Assembly: GCA_964402975.1 (NCBI GenBank)
Contig: CAYOEM010000009.1
Location: 48,777 to 112,776, forward strand
Length of the DNA stretch: 64,000 nucleotides
Direction of reading: 5' to 3'
DNA from: CAMDKS01 sp964402975
GTDB taxonomy: Bacteria > Bdellovibrionota_B > Oligoflexia > Oligoflexales > RGVZ01
The notes under the pieces are model-generated. The model had not been told where the DNA came from. It was given only the letters and a program-made list of their open reading frames with translations, and ran no database searches. The first letter of the stretch is position 1. Each line of letters opens with the position of its first letter. This document shows, in pieces, positions 52,139-59,951 of the stretch. The translations under genes and the position numbers were made by a program.

Positions 52139-53299
52139 ATGAACATCCATGAATACCAAGCCAAAGCTCTGTTCGCCCTCAACGGCGTAACCGTTCCTGA
52201 GGGTTATTTCGCGGCAAGCCCCATCGAAGCTGAATTCGCCTATCGTCGCCTACCTGGTCCGGTTGCCGTAGTTAAAGCGCAAGTGCACGCCGGCGGCCGC
52301 GGGAAAGGCGGGGGCGTTAAACTGGTCAAAACAGCCGAAGAGTGTTTTAACGTGTCAAAAAACATGCTCGGCATGACGCTTGTCACACCTCAAACCGGCC
52401 CCGAAGGTAAACTGGTTCGTAAACTTTACATCGAAGCTGGCTCAAACATTGAAAAAGAGTTCTACCTTGCCATGCTAGTCGACCGTGACACTGCAACGAT
52501 TGCGGTGATGTTTTCAACGGAGGGCGGCATGGATATTGAAGAGGTCGCTGCAAAAACCCCTGAAAAAATCGTAACCGTAAATATAGATCCAACCGCTGGT
52601 TTACAGGGTTACCATCTGAGAAACCTTTCTTTCGCCATGAAACTGTCAAAAGAGCAGACCAAAGAGCTGCACGCACTGGTGCCAAAGCTCTACAATATGT
52701 TCTTAAAGTACGACTTTTCACTACTCGAGATCAATCCTTTGGTCTGGACAAAGGAAGGTAAATTTATAGCTCTCGATGGCAAAATGAATTTTGATGAAAA
52801 CGCGCTATTTCGCCATAAAGACATTGCTGCCATGCGTGATTATCAGGAGGAAGACACTCGCGAGGTTGAAGCTGCAAAATATGGCCTCAACTACATCGGC
52901 CTAGACGGCAATATCGGATGCCTTGTCAATGGGGCGGGACTAGCCATGGCTACCATGGATATCATTAAACACTGCGGCGGCTCGCCAGCAAACTTCCTTG
53001 ATGTCGGTGGTGGAGCAACCGAAGAAATGGTGACCAACGCCTTCAGAATTCTATTCTCTGACACACGAGTTAAAGCCGTGTTCGTAAATATTTTCGGAGG
53101 CATCATGCGCTGCGACGTGATTGCCAATGCAGTGGTTAACGCCGCAAAAGCGCTGGGCCTTAAAGTGCCGCTAGTGGTTCGCTTAGAGGGCACGAACGTA
53201 GAATTAGGCAAAGAAATTTTGAAAAACTCAGGCCTCAAGATTACACCGGCCGACACGATGGAAGACGGCGCTCGTAAAGCCGTCGCCGCAGCCAAGTAA
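52139..53299 (+). CDS. sucC: Succinyl-CoA synthetase, beta subunit
   Basis: 386-residue ATP-grasp subunit of the TCA-cycle enzyme that makes ATP or GTP from succinyl-CoA. MNIHEYQAKALFALNGV, VVKAQVHAGGRGKGGGVKL, LEINPLVW and FLDVGGGATEEMVTNAF are conserved. The ATG at 52139 (AAGGA nine nt upstream) gives the homologous N-terminus; an upstream in-frame ATG at 52079 would add 20 unrelated residues. It is followed by sucD after 26 nt. Confidence 0.97.
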   Translation: MNIHEYQAKALFALNGVTVPEGYFAASPIEAEFAYRRLPGPVAVVKAQVHAGGRGKGGGVKLVKTAEECFNVSKNMLGMTLVTPQTGPEGKLVRKLYIEAGSNIEKEFYLAMLVDRDTATIAVMFSTEGGMDIEEVAAKTPEKIVTVNIDPTAGLQGYHLRNLSFAMKLSKEQTKELHALVPKLYNMFLKYDFSLLEINPLVWTKEGKFIALDGKMNFDENALFRHKDIAAMRDYQEEDTREVEAAKYGLNYIGLDGNIGCLVNGAGLAMATMDIIKHCGGSPANFLDVGGGATEEMVTNAFRILFSDTRVKAVFVNIFGGIMRCDVIANAVVNAAKALGLKVPLVVRLEGTNVELGKEILKNSGLKITPADTMEDGARKAVAAAK

Positions 53300-53325
53300 A
53301 CTATTCAACCAGGAGTGAGATCACC

Positions 53326-54210
53326 GTGAGTATCATCGTAGGCAAAAACACAAAGGTCATTACACAAGGGATTACTGGTAAATCCGGTGAGTTTCACACA
53401 AGGCTTTCCCATGAATACGCTCCAAGGTTCGTTGGCGGCGTCACGCCAGGCAAGGGCGGATCCACGCACTTGGGCCTGCCTGTATTTGACACGGTGAAAG
53501 ACGCTCGCAAAAATACGGGCGCAAATGCATCTATGATCTTCGTGCCTCCGCCGTACGCGGCTGATGCCATTTTAGAGGCCATCGACGCCGAAATAGAGAC
53601 CATCGTCTGTATCACTGAAGGCATCCCCGTCATGGATATGATCCCCGTTAAAAAAGCTCTGGACCGCAGCAAAAAGTCCATCCTAATCGGCCCCAACTGC
53701 CCCGGAATCATTACACCAGGAGAATGCAAAATTGGGATTATGCCAGGACACATTCATAAGCGTGGAAAAATCGGAATCATCTCTAAATCTGGCACACTAA
53801 CCTACGAATCAGTCGGCCAAACGACGGCCCTGGGGTTGGGTCAGACCACGTGCATTGGTATTGGTGGAGATCCAATTGGCGGCCTTAGTTATATAGAGTT
53901 GCTCGCGATGTTTGAGAAAGATCCTGAAACCGAGGGCATCATTATGATTGGTGAAATCGGCGGTGACCTTGAGATAAGGGCTGCAGAGTTCGTGAAGGAA
54001 AACATTAGCAAGCCCGTTGCAGGCTTTATTGCTGGTCAAACAGCGCCTAAAGGAAAGCGAATGGGGCACGCTGGTGCGATAATTTCCGGTGGTCATGGCA
54101 CCGCAGCTGAAAAAATTGAAGCCATGCGTGCAGCTGGTATCACCGTTGCTGAATCGCCGGGTGACATAGGAAAAGCGATTGCGGCTGCACTAAACAAAAA
54201 AACCATGTAA
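53326..54210 (+). CDS. sucD: Succinyl-CoA synthetase, alpha subunit
   Basis: 294 residues. CoA-binding Rossmann part (QGITGKSGEFHTRLSHEY, GGVTPGKGGSTHLGLPVFD), GPNCPGIITP and the phosphohistidine H248 in RMGHAGAI. The GTG start at 53326 follows AGGAGTGAG. It forms a heterodimer or heterotetramer with SucC. The next gene starts 27 nt later, and dacB follows, so the transcript may continue. Confidence 0.97.
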   Translation: MSIIVGKNTKVITQGITGKSGEFHTRLSHEYAPRFVGGVTPGKGGSTHLGLPVFDTVKDARKNTGANASMIFVPPPYAADAILEAIDAEIETIVCITEGIPVMDMIPVKKALDRSKKSILIGPNCPGIITPGECKIGIMPGHIHKRGKIGIISKSGTLTYESVGQTTALGLGQTTCIGIGGDPIGGLSYIELLAMFEKDPETEGIIMIGEIGGDLEIRAAEFVKENISKPVAGFIAGQTAPKGKRMGHAGAIISGGHGTAAEKIEAMRAAGITVAESPGDIGKAIAAALNKKTM

Positions 54211-54236
54211 CAAGCACACGGGAGCTGATCGTCACA

Positions 54237-54713
54237 TTGCTTGGTCTGCGCCGCTTCAAAAACGTCCAAATCGACATCTGGCAAGGCGACATTGATGCAT
54301 TTGCCGCTGATGGACAACTGAAGTTGACGCCGTCAACTGAGCTGGCCGTTGGCGTCGAGTTAAACGGAAAAGACGCAAACACCCAAGTAACATTGCTTGC
54401 CAGTTTATCTACCGTCAACTCAGGCGATGCCGATAAAATTGATCGGCTTTATCACGAGGTTTTCTCAGCTTTTGAAAAAACAAAGCTTAGACATCTGATA
54501 ATGCCCGGCATTCCTTCAGAGCTTGGACAAAGTTTTAATCACGATAGATTTGTCAGGCTATGCATGACGACGCTGAGACATTTCATTGATTCCGGCCTTT
54601 CACGATCCATGAGACGGGTCACATTTGTAGCCGGCGATCTAAGCGTGTACGATATGTTGCAAAAGCATTTATTTGCGGAGTTTGTGGATGAACTTGACGA
54701 AGAAGGTTACTAG
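54237..54713 (+). CDS. Reduced macro-domain-like protein, function unknown
   Basis: 158 residues, no signal peptide. The beginning (VQIDIWQGDIDAFAADG) and end (LRHFIDSG, then MRRVTFVAGDLSVYDMLQ) resemble the first strands and the last helix-strand-helix of macro (ADP-ribose-binding) domains, and LRHLIMPGI resembles the penultimate strand. The Asn-Ala-Ala-Asn and glycine-rich ADP-ribose loops are absent, so binding is doubtful. The TTG start at 54237 follows GGGAG by about 12 nt. It overlaps dacB. Link to the fold is by pattern only. Confidence 0.6.
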   Translation: MLGLRRFKNVQIDIWQGDIDAFAADGQLKLTPSTELAVGVELNGKDANTQVTLLASLSTVNSGDADKIDRLYHEVFSAFEKTKLRHLIMPGIPSELGQSFNHDRFVRLCMTTLRHFIDSGLSRSMRRVTFVAGDLSVYDMLQKHLFAEFVDELDEEGY

Positions 54714-56166
54714 TTTCCTGATAATCGGCTTGGCTGTCACTTGGGGCCAAGCATCTTTTGCTGACTTTAACGGAACTGTGATCCAAAAAAAGCTATCGTC
54801 AATCAAGGCTGCCGATCAGTCCGTTATTTTTTCTCGAATTAGAGATGGCAAAGTCCTATTTGAGAGTAATGCTGATACTCTTCTTTCGCCGGCATCAGCC
54901 ACAAAGGTTCTAACCAGCGCGGCTGCGTTGGCTTATTTTGGTCCAGCCTTCTCTTTCACCACACCCATTCTTTATTCTGGAAAGTTTGAGCGCGGTCGCC
55001 TGCGAGGTGATTTATACGTGCAAGGAAATGGTGACCCATTTTTGGTCTCCGAAGTCCTGTGGCAGGCTGCCGTTGATTTGCGCCACCTTGGCATACGCGA
55101 AATCTCAGGTAACGTGATTATCGACAACACCCTTTTTGATACCGAGTCTCGCGATGAAAGTCGGCTTGAGGGCACACAACAATCTGTACATGCCTACGAT
55201 GCGCCAGTATCGGCATTTGCCGCAAACTTCAACACCGTAGCGGTCGCTTTTGCTCCCACGATCAAGGGTAAAGCGGCCATATCGGAAATTACACCATTTC
55301 CTCTAAAAAATGTGCGCCTGGCATCTCGCGCTATGACCATAGGGGGTGATGATAATGCGCAAGTCACCGTAACACGCAGCACTCTTCCAAATGGCGGCAT
55401 CAGTCTGAAAGGGTCTGGAACCATCGGAGCAAGTGCACGTCTGAAAAAAATCTATCGTAGCGCTGCAGATCCTGCCGTTGCCTCGGGTGATTATCTTGTC
55501 GGTTTTCTCGAAAAGGCCAACATCAAGGTCTTCGGCAAAGTACGCACCGGCAAGACCCCAAGCAGTGCAAAGCTTCTACACGAAATTACTGGCTTTGAAA
55601 TGCGGCGTATTGTTCAAGGGCTGAATACGTTTTCTAATAATTTTATTGCCGACATGCTTACAAAGCGACTGGGGGCGGCGTTTGGGGATGAAACGCGGGT
55701 GGATGCGCCGGGCTCCGGAAGTCTGAAGGCTGGAGTGCAGGTGCTTAGCGACTTTCTTCGTGGCGACGTCGGTATCAAGACAGACTTTAAGCTTCTCAAT
55801 GGCTCTGGTCTTTCAACTGAAAATAGGCTGTCGGCTCGACAACTTCTAACAGTTTTGAACTATATGGAGTCACGGGGAGAGCTATATCCAGACTTTCTGG
55901 CCAGTCTTCCTGCCAATGGTTGGGACGGTACGTTACGGAAGCGGATGAATCGCGATGGCGGGATGGCTGGTCAGATCCATGCCAAATCAGGCACCCTAAC
56001 AGAGCCTATTACTGTGGCGTCACTGGCCGGCTACTTTCGGCATCCCAAGGAGGGTTGGGTCTCGTTTGTCATGATCGGCAACGGTCGAGAGGGTAAAGGC
56101 CAGCCGGGACTTCAAGAATTACGAAACCTTCAAGATGAGGTTCTCAAAGGCGTTTTTTCAAATTGA
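54688..56166 (+). CDS. dacB: D-alanyl-D-alanine carboxypeptidase/endopeptidase, PBP4 family (S13)
   Basis: 492 residues. Signal peptide (1-25, ends ASFA). Penicillin-binding active site: S70-A-T-K73 (SxxK), S316-N-N318 (SxN) and K433-S-G435 (KTG box as KSG). The large insertion between SxxK and SxN is typical of PBP4. It trims peptidoglycan peptides in the periplasm. The ATG at 54688 has GGAG nine nt upstream and lies 26 nt inside the end of the macro-like gene, implying coupled translation. Confidence 0.95.
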   Translation: MNLTKKVTSFLIIGLAVTWGQASFADFNGTVIQKKLSSIKAADQSVIFSRIRDGKVLFESNADTLLSPASATKVLTSAAALAYFGPAFSFTTPILYSGKFERGRLRGDLYVQGNGDPFLVSEVLWQAAVDLRHLGIREISGNVIIDNTLFDTESRDESRLEGTQQSVHAYDAPVSAFAANFNTVAVAFAPTIKGKAAISEITPFPLKNVRLASRAMTIGGDDNAQVTVTRSTLPNGGISLKGSGTIGASARLKKIYRSAADPAVASGDYLVGFLEKANIKVFGKVRTGKTPSSAKLLHEITGFEMRRIVQGLNTFSNNFIADMLTKRLGAAFGDETRVDAPGSGSLKAGVQVLSDFLRGDVGIKTDFKLLNGSGLSTENRLSARQLLTVLNYMESRGELYPDFLASLPANGWDGTLRKRMNRDGGMAGQIHAKSGTLTEPITVASLAGYFRHPKEGWVSFVMIGNGREGKGQPGLQELRNLQDEVLKGVFSN

Positions 56167-56185
56167 GGTTCGTCCAAGTTTGCAC

Positions 56186-56215
56186 TTGACCGAACTGCCC
56201 GTTGTTCACTATAAG
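56186..56215 (+). promoter_or_regulatory. Promoter for tRNA-Ile
   Basis: TTGACC (56186-56191), 18-nt spacer, TATAAG (56210-56215), 17 nt before the mature tRNA start. Near-consensus sigma-70 promoter. Confidence 0.65.
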
Positions 56216-56231
56216 CTCAAGTTCCATGTTT

Positions 56232-56308
56232 AGGCCTGTAGCTCAGGTGGTTAGAGCGTTGCCCTGATAAGGCAAAGGTCGGCAGTTCGAGTCTGCCCAG
56301 GCCTACCA
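56232..56308 (+). tRNA. tRNA-Ile (GAT)
   Basis: 77 nt including the encoded 3' CCA. Acceptor arms AGGCCTG / CAGGCCT, D arm GCTC...GAGC, anticodon loop CTGATAA with anticodon GAT at 56266-56268, and T loop TTCGAGT all fold correctly. It decodes AUC/AUU. It stands alone with its own promoter, whereas tRNA-Ile(GAT) is usually inside rRNA operons. Confidence 0.96.
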
Positions 56309-56332
56309 ACAACTGGAACCTAGAAAGCCCAC

Positions 56333-56620
56333 TCAAATCACTGCTGCGATGGCAGGACGCGCTCCGTCAACCGAGTAGGTCGGGGCATCGGACTGCGGCT
56401 GGTTTACGCTTGGATTTCGCTCCTCGGCATATTGTTTTAACTTTCGTTGCAAGGTACGTATTCCGATACCCAGCAGCCTAGCCGTTTTTGTCCGGTTGTA
56501 GCGGGTTCGCCTCAAGGTGGCCATAATCAAATATCGCTCCACGTCCTCTAGTCGGGCTTGGCCAGGCTGAACCACTAAAACGGGGCTATCTTGGGTGTCG
56601 ATGATGCGGATGGATTCCAT
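56333..56620 (-). CDS. Small Fis-type HTH DNA-binding protein
   Basis: 95 residues. Residues about 24-67 form the Fis/NtrC C-terminal HTH (LEDVERYLIMATLRRTRYNR, then TKTARLLGIGIRTLQRKLKQY). There is no receiver or AAA+ domain, so it is a stand-alone DNA-binding unit. The tail (70-95) is Pro/Ser/Asn-rich. The ATG at 56620 has GAGGAG upstream. A good sigma-54 promoter lies at 56692-56707. It sits beside flagellin, so a flagellar regulatory role is possible (inference). Confidence 0.82.
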   Translation of the reverse strand: MESIRIIDTQDSPVLVVQPGQARLEDVERYLIMATLRRTRYNRTKTARLLGIGIRTLQRKLKQYAEERNPSVNQPQSDAPTYSVDGARPAIAAVI

Positions 56621-56691
56621 GTGATCGTCTCCTCGATTCAATTTTAAAACTTTGACTCAGAGCGTCCTCTCGTCCTGATATCCTTATTCAT

Positions 56692-56707
56692 AGCAATCCC
56701 GATGCCA
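56692..56707 (-). promoter_or_regulatory. Sigma-54 promoter of the Fis-type HTH gene
   Basis: Read on the minus strand: TGGCATCGGGATTGCT, with GG and GC exactly 10 nt apart, the required spacing, and TTGCT at -12. This is close to consensus (TGGCAC-N5-TTGC). Transcription would start near 56681, about 60 nt before the ATG. Use would need an enhancer-binding protein not seen in the window. Confidence 0.65.
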
Positions 56708-56860
56708 GCTCGACACTCCTGCCACTGGGTCATTAGTTTCAGACAGTTAGGGTGATCTCCAGGCTTGAAGCAGCCCACTTCTGCTGCAACTGGTCGCAAA
56801 TGAATACCAATGAAGGGCGTCATTCGGTCACAAAACTATACCGAACTCCAAACGCAAAAG

Positions 56861-56888
56861 CCCTGCCGCAACTTACATTGCGGCAGGG
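56861..56888 (-). terminator. Intrinsic terminator of flagellin
   Basis: Perfect 11-bp stem CCCTGCCGCAA / TTGCGGCAGGG with a 6-nt loop, followed on the minus strand by CTTTTGCG. It is 41 nt past the flagellin stop. Confidence 0.9.
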
Positions 56889-56929
56889 TCGTAATTGAGA
56901 GACGTTCAAAATGGACTGCGTTGCTTGGA

Positions 56930-57823
56930 TTAGCGAAGCAACTGCATAACAATTTCGGGCTCCGTATTTGCCTGGGCCAGTACCGAAGCACCCGCTTGCG
57001 CAAGAATGCGGTTCTGAGTAAAGGCTGCCGTTGCCGAAGCAAAGTCAACGTCACGGATACGGCTATTGGCTGACTTATAGTTTTCAACCTGGATTCCGAG
57101 GCTGTTGATCGCAGAGGTTAAGCGACTCTGTTGTGCACCCAAGGTCGCTCGTGTTGAAGCTACGCGTCCTAAAGCCTGATCGATCGTCTGCAGTTTTTCA
57201 GCGGCCATCTCGCGTGTAAAATGATCCCCTACGTTTTCAGGACCAATCTGACTTCCAGAAGCTCCGAGACCCAGGTCTTCACTTGGGATCAAGCTCATCT
57301 CGTTGATATCAAGCTTAATCGTATCCCGGTTAGCCATAGTACCATCACCAGCACCTACGTGAATCGTGATGAGGTCTTCTCCGAATTCGGTGTTGTTTGA
57401 TGCGCCCTGCAGAACTTTCAAACCGTTCCATTCGGTGGTGTTAGCGATACGCTCAATTTCATCTACCAATTTGGTGTATTCGCGATTGGTATATCCTCTT
57501 TCCGTGTTGGAGACCGTGTCGGATGCGGCTTGGGTTGCCAGCTCGCGAAGACGCGTCAAGATGTTCGTGATTTCGTTCATTCCCGACTCAGCAATGGACA
57601 CCAGGGAAACACCATCGTTAGCGTTTCGCGCTGCTTGCTCAAGGGAGCGAGTTTTTGCCGTGATGTTGTTTGAGATCGCGAGACCCGCGGCATCATCACC
57701 GGCCTTGTTGATGCGGTAGCCGCTGGATAGCTGCTGCATGTTCTCGCGAACGGCGCCATTTGTGGTCGACAAGTTTCGTTGCGCGTTGATCGAACTGATG
57801 TTGGTTTTAATTCTTAAGCCCAT
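56930..57823 (-). CDS. fliC: Flagellin
   Basis: 297-residue filament subunit exported by the type III gate encoded at 29-34 kb. The N-terminal D0/D1 (MGLRIKTNISSINAQRNL, QQLSSGYRINKAGDDAAGLAIS) and C-terminal D1/D0 (RIRDVDFASATAAFTQNRIL, QAGASVLAQANTEPEIVMQLLR) are intact. The variable middle is very short, so the filament surface is minimal. The ATG at 57823 has GGGAGG upstream. The promoter at 57869-57895 is sigma-28-like and a strong terminator follows. Confidence 0.97.
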   Translation of the reverse strand: MGLRIKTNISSINAQRNLSTTNGAVRENMQQLSSGYRINKAGDDAAGLAISNNITAKTRSLEQAARNANDGVSLVSIAESGMNEITNILTRLRELATQAASDTVSNTERGYTNREYTKLVDEIERIANTTEWNGLKVLQGASNNTEFGEDLITIHVGAGDGTMANRDTIKLDINEMSLIPSEDLGLGASGSQIGPENVGDHFTREMAAEKLQTIDQALGRVASTRATLGAQQSRLTSAINSLGIQVENYKSANSRIRDVDFASATAAFTQNRILAQAGASVLAQANTEPEIVMQLLR

Positions 57824-57868
57824 AGTGCCTCCCAATAATTAAAAACTTAAATTGTTTTAACGTTGGAA

Positions 57869-57895
57869 GTCTCGGATTATGATTTTATAGCTTTA
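57869..57895 (-). promoter_or_regulatory. Sigma-28-like promoter of flagellin
   Basis: On the minus strand: TAAAGCTA, 11-nt spacer, TCCGAGAC. It matches the FliA consensus (TAAAGTTT-N11-GCCGATAA) at the key TAAAG and CCGA positions with correct spacing. About 46 nt before the flagellin ATG. Fits the FliA gene at 36627. Confidence 0.6.
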
Positions 57896-57961
57896 ATAAT
57901 ATTTTTAAAAAACTTTAAAAATATTATTATGAGGTGGCCTCACCTAGCTATCATCAAAGGG

Positions 57962-58801
57962 CTAATTGTTTGTTTTTAGTTTTTGACAAAGTGAGCAAAA
58001 AAACGTCGAGCGGCCAGCCAGCGTCAGTCGCAGAACCTCGCCACCGCAGCGAGTACAGGGCTTGGTGACTTTCCCATATACTGAAAGATTTTGTTGGAAG
58101 TACCCTGGCTTACCGTCTTTGTCGCGGTAATCGCGAAACGTCGTTCCACCCGCTGCGATCGCCTGATTCAAGACGTCTCGAGCGGCGTCAGATACTTTTG
58201 AAAACTCATTGAGCGAGATCGAATTAGCCGGCTGCTCAGGATGGATTTTGGAAAGCCACAACGCTTCGCTGGCGTAAATGTTGCCGATTCCGACTACGAC
58301 TGAACTATCCATCAAAAAGTTTTTAATTGGCTGCTTTCGCGTGCGGGATTTTTCGTACAAGTACTTCGCTAGATCAATAGATTTATCAAGCGGTTCAACA
58401 CCCAAACCAGCTAGAAAGGGGTGATCGCTTGTTTGATTTTTTTCGACGCTAAACATACGCCCAAAACGACGCGGATCAATGTACCTAAACTGAGTCTCAG
58501 AATTAATTTCAAAGCAGGCGTGGGTGTGGGTCAGCAGGGGTTGCGTTGGATCACTTTTCACGAATCGCCCGCTCATGCCTAAATGGACACCCAAAAATCC
58601 TTGATCCGTTCCAATCAGAAAATACTTGCCGCGACGAAAAACATCGTGGATTGTTTGTCCTAGCAAAATTTGTCTAAGTCGCTTTTGTGGAATTTTTTCG
58701 CGCAGGTCTTTGCGGTAAAACTCAATTTTCGAAAATGATCGTCCAATCAAATCAGTTCGTATTCCTCGAACCAACGATTCAACTTCTGGTAATTCAGGCA
58801 A
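57962..58801 (-). CDS. mutM: Formamidopyrimidine-DNA glycosylase
   Basis: 279-residue bifunctional base-excision-repair enzyme removing 8-oxoguanine and other oxidised purines. It starts PELPEVESLVRG after the initiator; this Pro2 is the catalytic nucleophile, so the TTG at 58801 must be the start. It also has MSGRF, the GIGNIYASEAL helix-two-turn-helix and the C-terminal zinc finger CTRCGGE with CSLCQ. GGAG lies about 9-10 nt upstream of the TTG. It is followed on the same strand by nothing close; the OmpA-like gene lies 18 nt upstream, so both may share a transcript. Confidence 0.96.
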   Translation of the reverse strand: MPELPEVESLVRGIRTDLIGRSFSKIEFYRKDLREKIPQKRLRQILLGQTIHDVFRRGKYFLIGTDQGFLGVHLGMSGRFVKSDPTQPLLTHTHACFEINSETQFRYIDPRRFGRMFSVEKNQTSDHPFLAGLGVEPLDKSIDLAKYLYEKSRTRKQPIKNFLMDSSVVVGIGNIYASEALWLSKIHPEQPANSISLNEFSKVSDAARDVLNQAIAAGGTTFRDYRDKDGKPGYFQQNLSVYGKVTKPCTRCGGEVLRLTLAGRSTFFCSLCQKLKTNN

Positions 58802-58819
58802 AACTAATCTCTCCAATAC

Positions 58820-59587
58820 CTACATCAGTTCAGGCATTGGTACCACCTTGAACACAACACGTCTAGCTTGATCGCTCAAACCAGGTTGCAAGACATCACT
58901 GATCGGCTCCGATTCTCCCAAGCCAAGAGCTGTCACGCGAGCTTCATCAAATCCAAACTCATCGATTAAAACTTGCCTGACCGTTAGCGCACGTTGATAG
59001 CTTTCCATTTGGTTTCGATTCCGCGAACCTTTTGAGTCCGTGTGACCCTCAATCACAAGCATCCCTGCGTGAATTTTTGCTAGACGCTCCGCAATTCGTG
59101 ATAGTTCGCGGCGGCCGCTGACGGTTAACTCGTAGGTGACCGGGTCAGCCTTTGGATCATCAAAGATTTTGCTGAATTTAACCGATATCTCTGGTGAAAC
59201 AACTTTGGCCGGAGCAATGATCAACTTTTGTGATACGGCGAGATCTCCGGCCATAACACCTGCAAAGTCTCCGTAGATGGCCGCACTCTCGGTCGTCCCC
59301 TGACGAATGACCTCTGCGATTACTTCCTGCTCATGAACAGCAACAACTTTTGCAAGACCCGTTTCAACAGGGACATTAACGCCCGATCGTCCAGGTCGTA
59401 CAATCCGAAATACTTCGCCCGTTTTGACGCCTGATTGGTGGCCAGCTCTTATTGAGACAAGCTTTGAGTCCTCTCCACTGTTGAGGTAGCTTTTCACGGT
59501 AAAGCCGCCGTCGCCTGTCGCCAATGCTAAGCAGGACCAGAGGGCGCCAAAAGCTGCGACACTAATGTGGCCGAAAAACGTTTTCAT
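58820..59587 (-). CDS. OmpA-family outer-membrane/peptidoglycan-binding protein
   Basis: 255 residues. Signal peptide (1-24, ending ALATGD). The N-terminal beta region (30-130) is unassigned, and the C-terminal OmpA-like domain (about 150-250) has VIEGHTDSKGSRNRNQMESYQRA and ALGLGESEPI, which bind peptidoglycan non-covalently. The ATG at 59587 has GAGGAGG upstream; an upstream ATG at 59680 would push the signal peptide inside the protein. It has no 8-stranded barrel of OmpA itself, so it is periplasmic or outer-membrane associated. Confidence 0.87.
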   Translation of the reverse strand: MKTFFGHISVAAFGALWSCLALATGDGGFTVKSYLNSGEDSKLVSIRAGHQSGVKTGEVFRIVRPGRSGVNVPVETGLAKVVAVHEQEVIAEVIRQGTTESAAIYGDFAGVMAGDLAVSQKLIIAPAKVVSPEISVKFSKIFDDPKADPVTYELTVSGRRELSRIAERLAKIHAGMLVIEGHTDSKGSRNRNQMESYQRALTVRQVLIDEFGFDEARVTALGLGESEPISDVLQPGLSDQARRVVFKVVPMPELM

Positions 59588-59784
59588 GGTGCCTCCTCTA
59601 AGCTGGGTAACCTTACTTTGTAGTTCCAACGTGCCACGTACGGGCTCTGGTTGAGTACGGCCGTTGAACCACGTCTTCACGAAACATTTACGCTGACAAA
59701 AAGCCTTTCGACACGTGCCAAAAACTATTAAGCCGACGGGTGCAACCTCCTGAAATTAATGGTTTTCATTGGTGAATTCTCATT

Positions 59785-59801
59785 TAGGCAAAATTTGCCT
59801 A
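59785..59801. promoter_or_regulatory. 17-nt palindrome in the purM upstream region
   Basis: TAGGCAAA-A-TTTGCCTA, perfect 8-bp arms. It resembles a dimer-binding operator with GCAAA...TTTGC half-sites, as in purine-repressor boxes, but the single central base differs from the usual CG centre. Confidence 0.45.
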
Positions 59802-59838
59802 GTCATCCGTAACGGGCTATTTCCGCTGACGTATCGCC

Positions 59839-59868
59839 TTGAGTGGTTTATCTTTTCTCGGGTATAGA
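59839..59868 (+). promoter_or_regulatory. Sigma-70-type promoter candidate for purM
   Basis: TTGAGT (59839-59844), 18-nt spacer, TATAGA (59863-59868), about 84 nt upstream of the purM ATG. Confidence 0.5.
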
Positions 59869-59951
59869 CAAAGAGACTCGTTGAACGCCGACGGTCGCAT
59901 TTATGCCAACGAGATCCTCCGATCACGTTTCTTTGGACTCGAGGTCTTGAG

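Larger units (their letters stand above)
56621..56929. other. 309-nt intergenic region between the Fis-type HTH gene and flagellin
   Basis: Contains the sigma-54 promoter of the HTH gene on the minus strand and the flagellin terminator at 56861-56888. No further gene was seen. Confidence 0.6.
59588..59951. other. 364-nt divergent control region between the OmpA-like and purM genes
   Basis: No gene seen. It contains two copies of ACGTGCCA (59629-59636 and 59713-59720, 84 nt apart), an inverted repeat at 59785-59801 and a purM promoter candidate at 59839-59868. Confidence 0.55.

Noticed and set aside
59629..59720. Sigma-54 promoters around the two TGGCACG sequences upstream of the OmpA-like gene
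   Set aside because: The -24 box is perfect in both but no TTGC is present at the correct distance (GAAA and AACT instead).
59785..59801. Firm call of a PurR operator
   Set aside because: Half-sites resemble GCAAA/TTTGC but the centre has one base instead of two, and no PurR gene is seen. Left as a generic palindrome.
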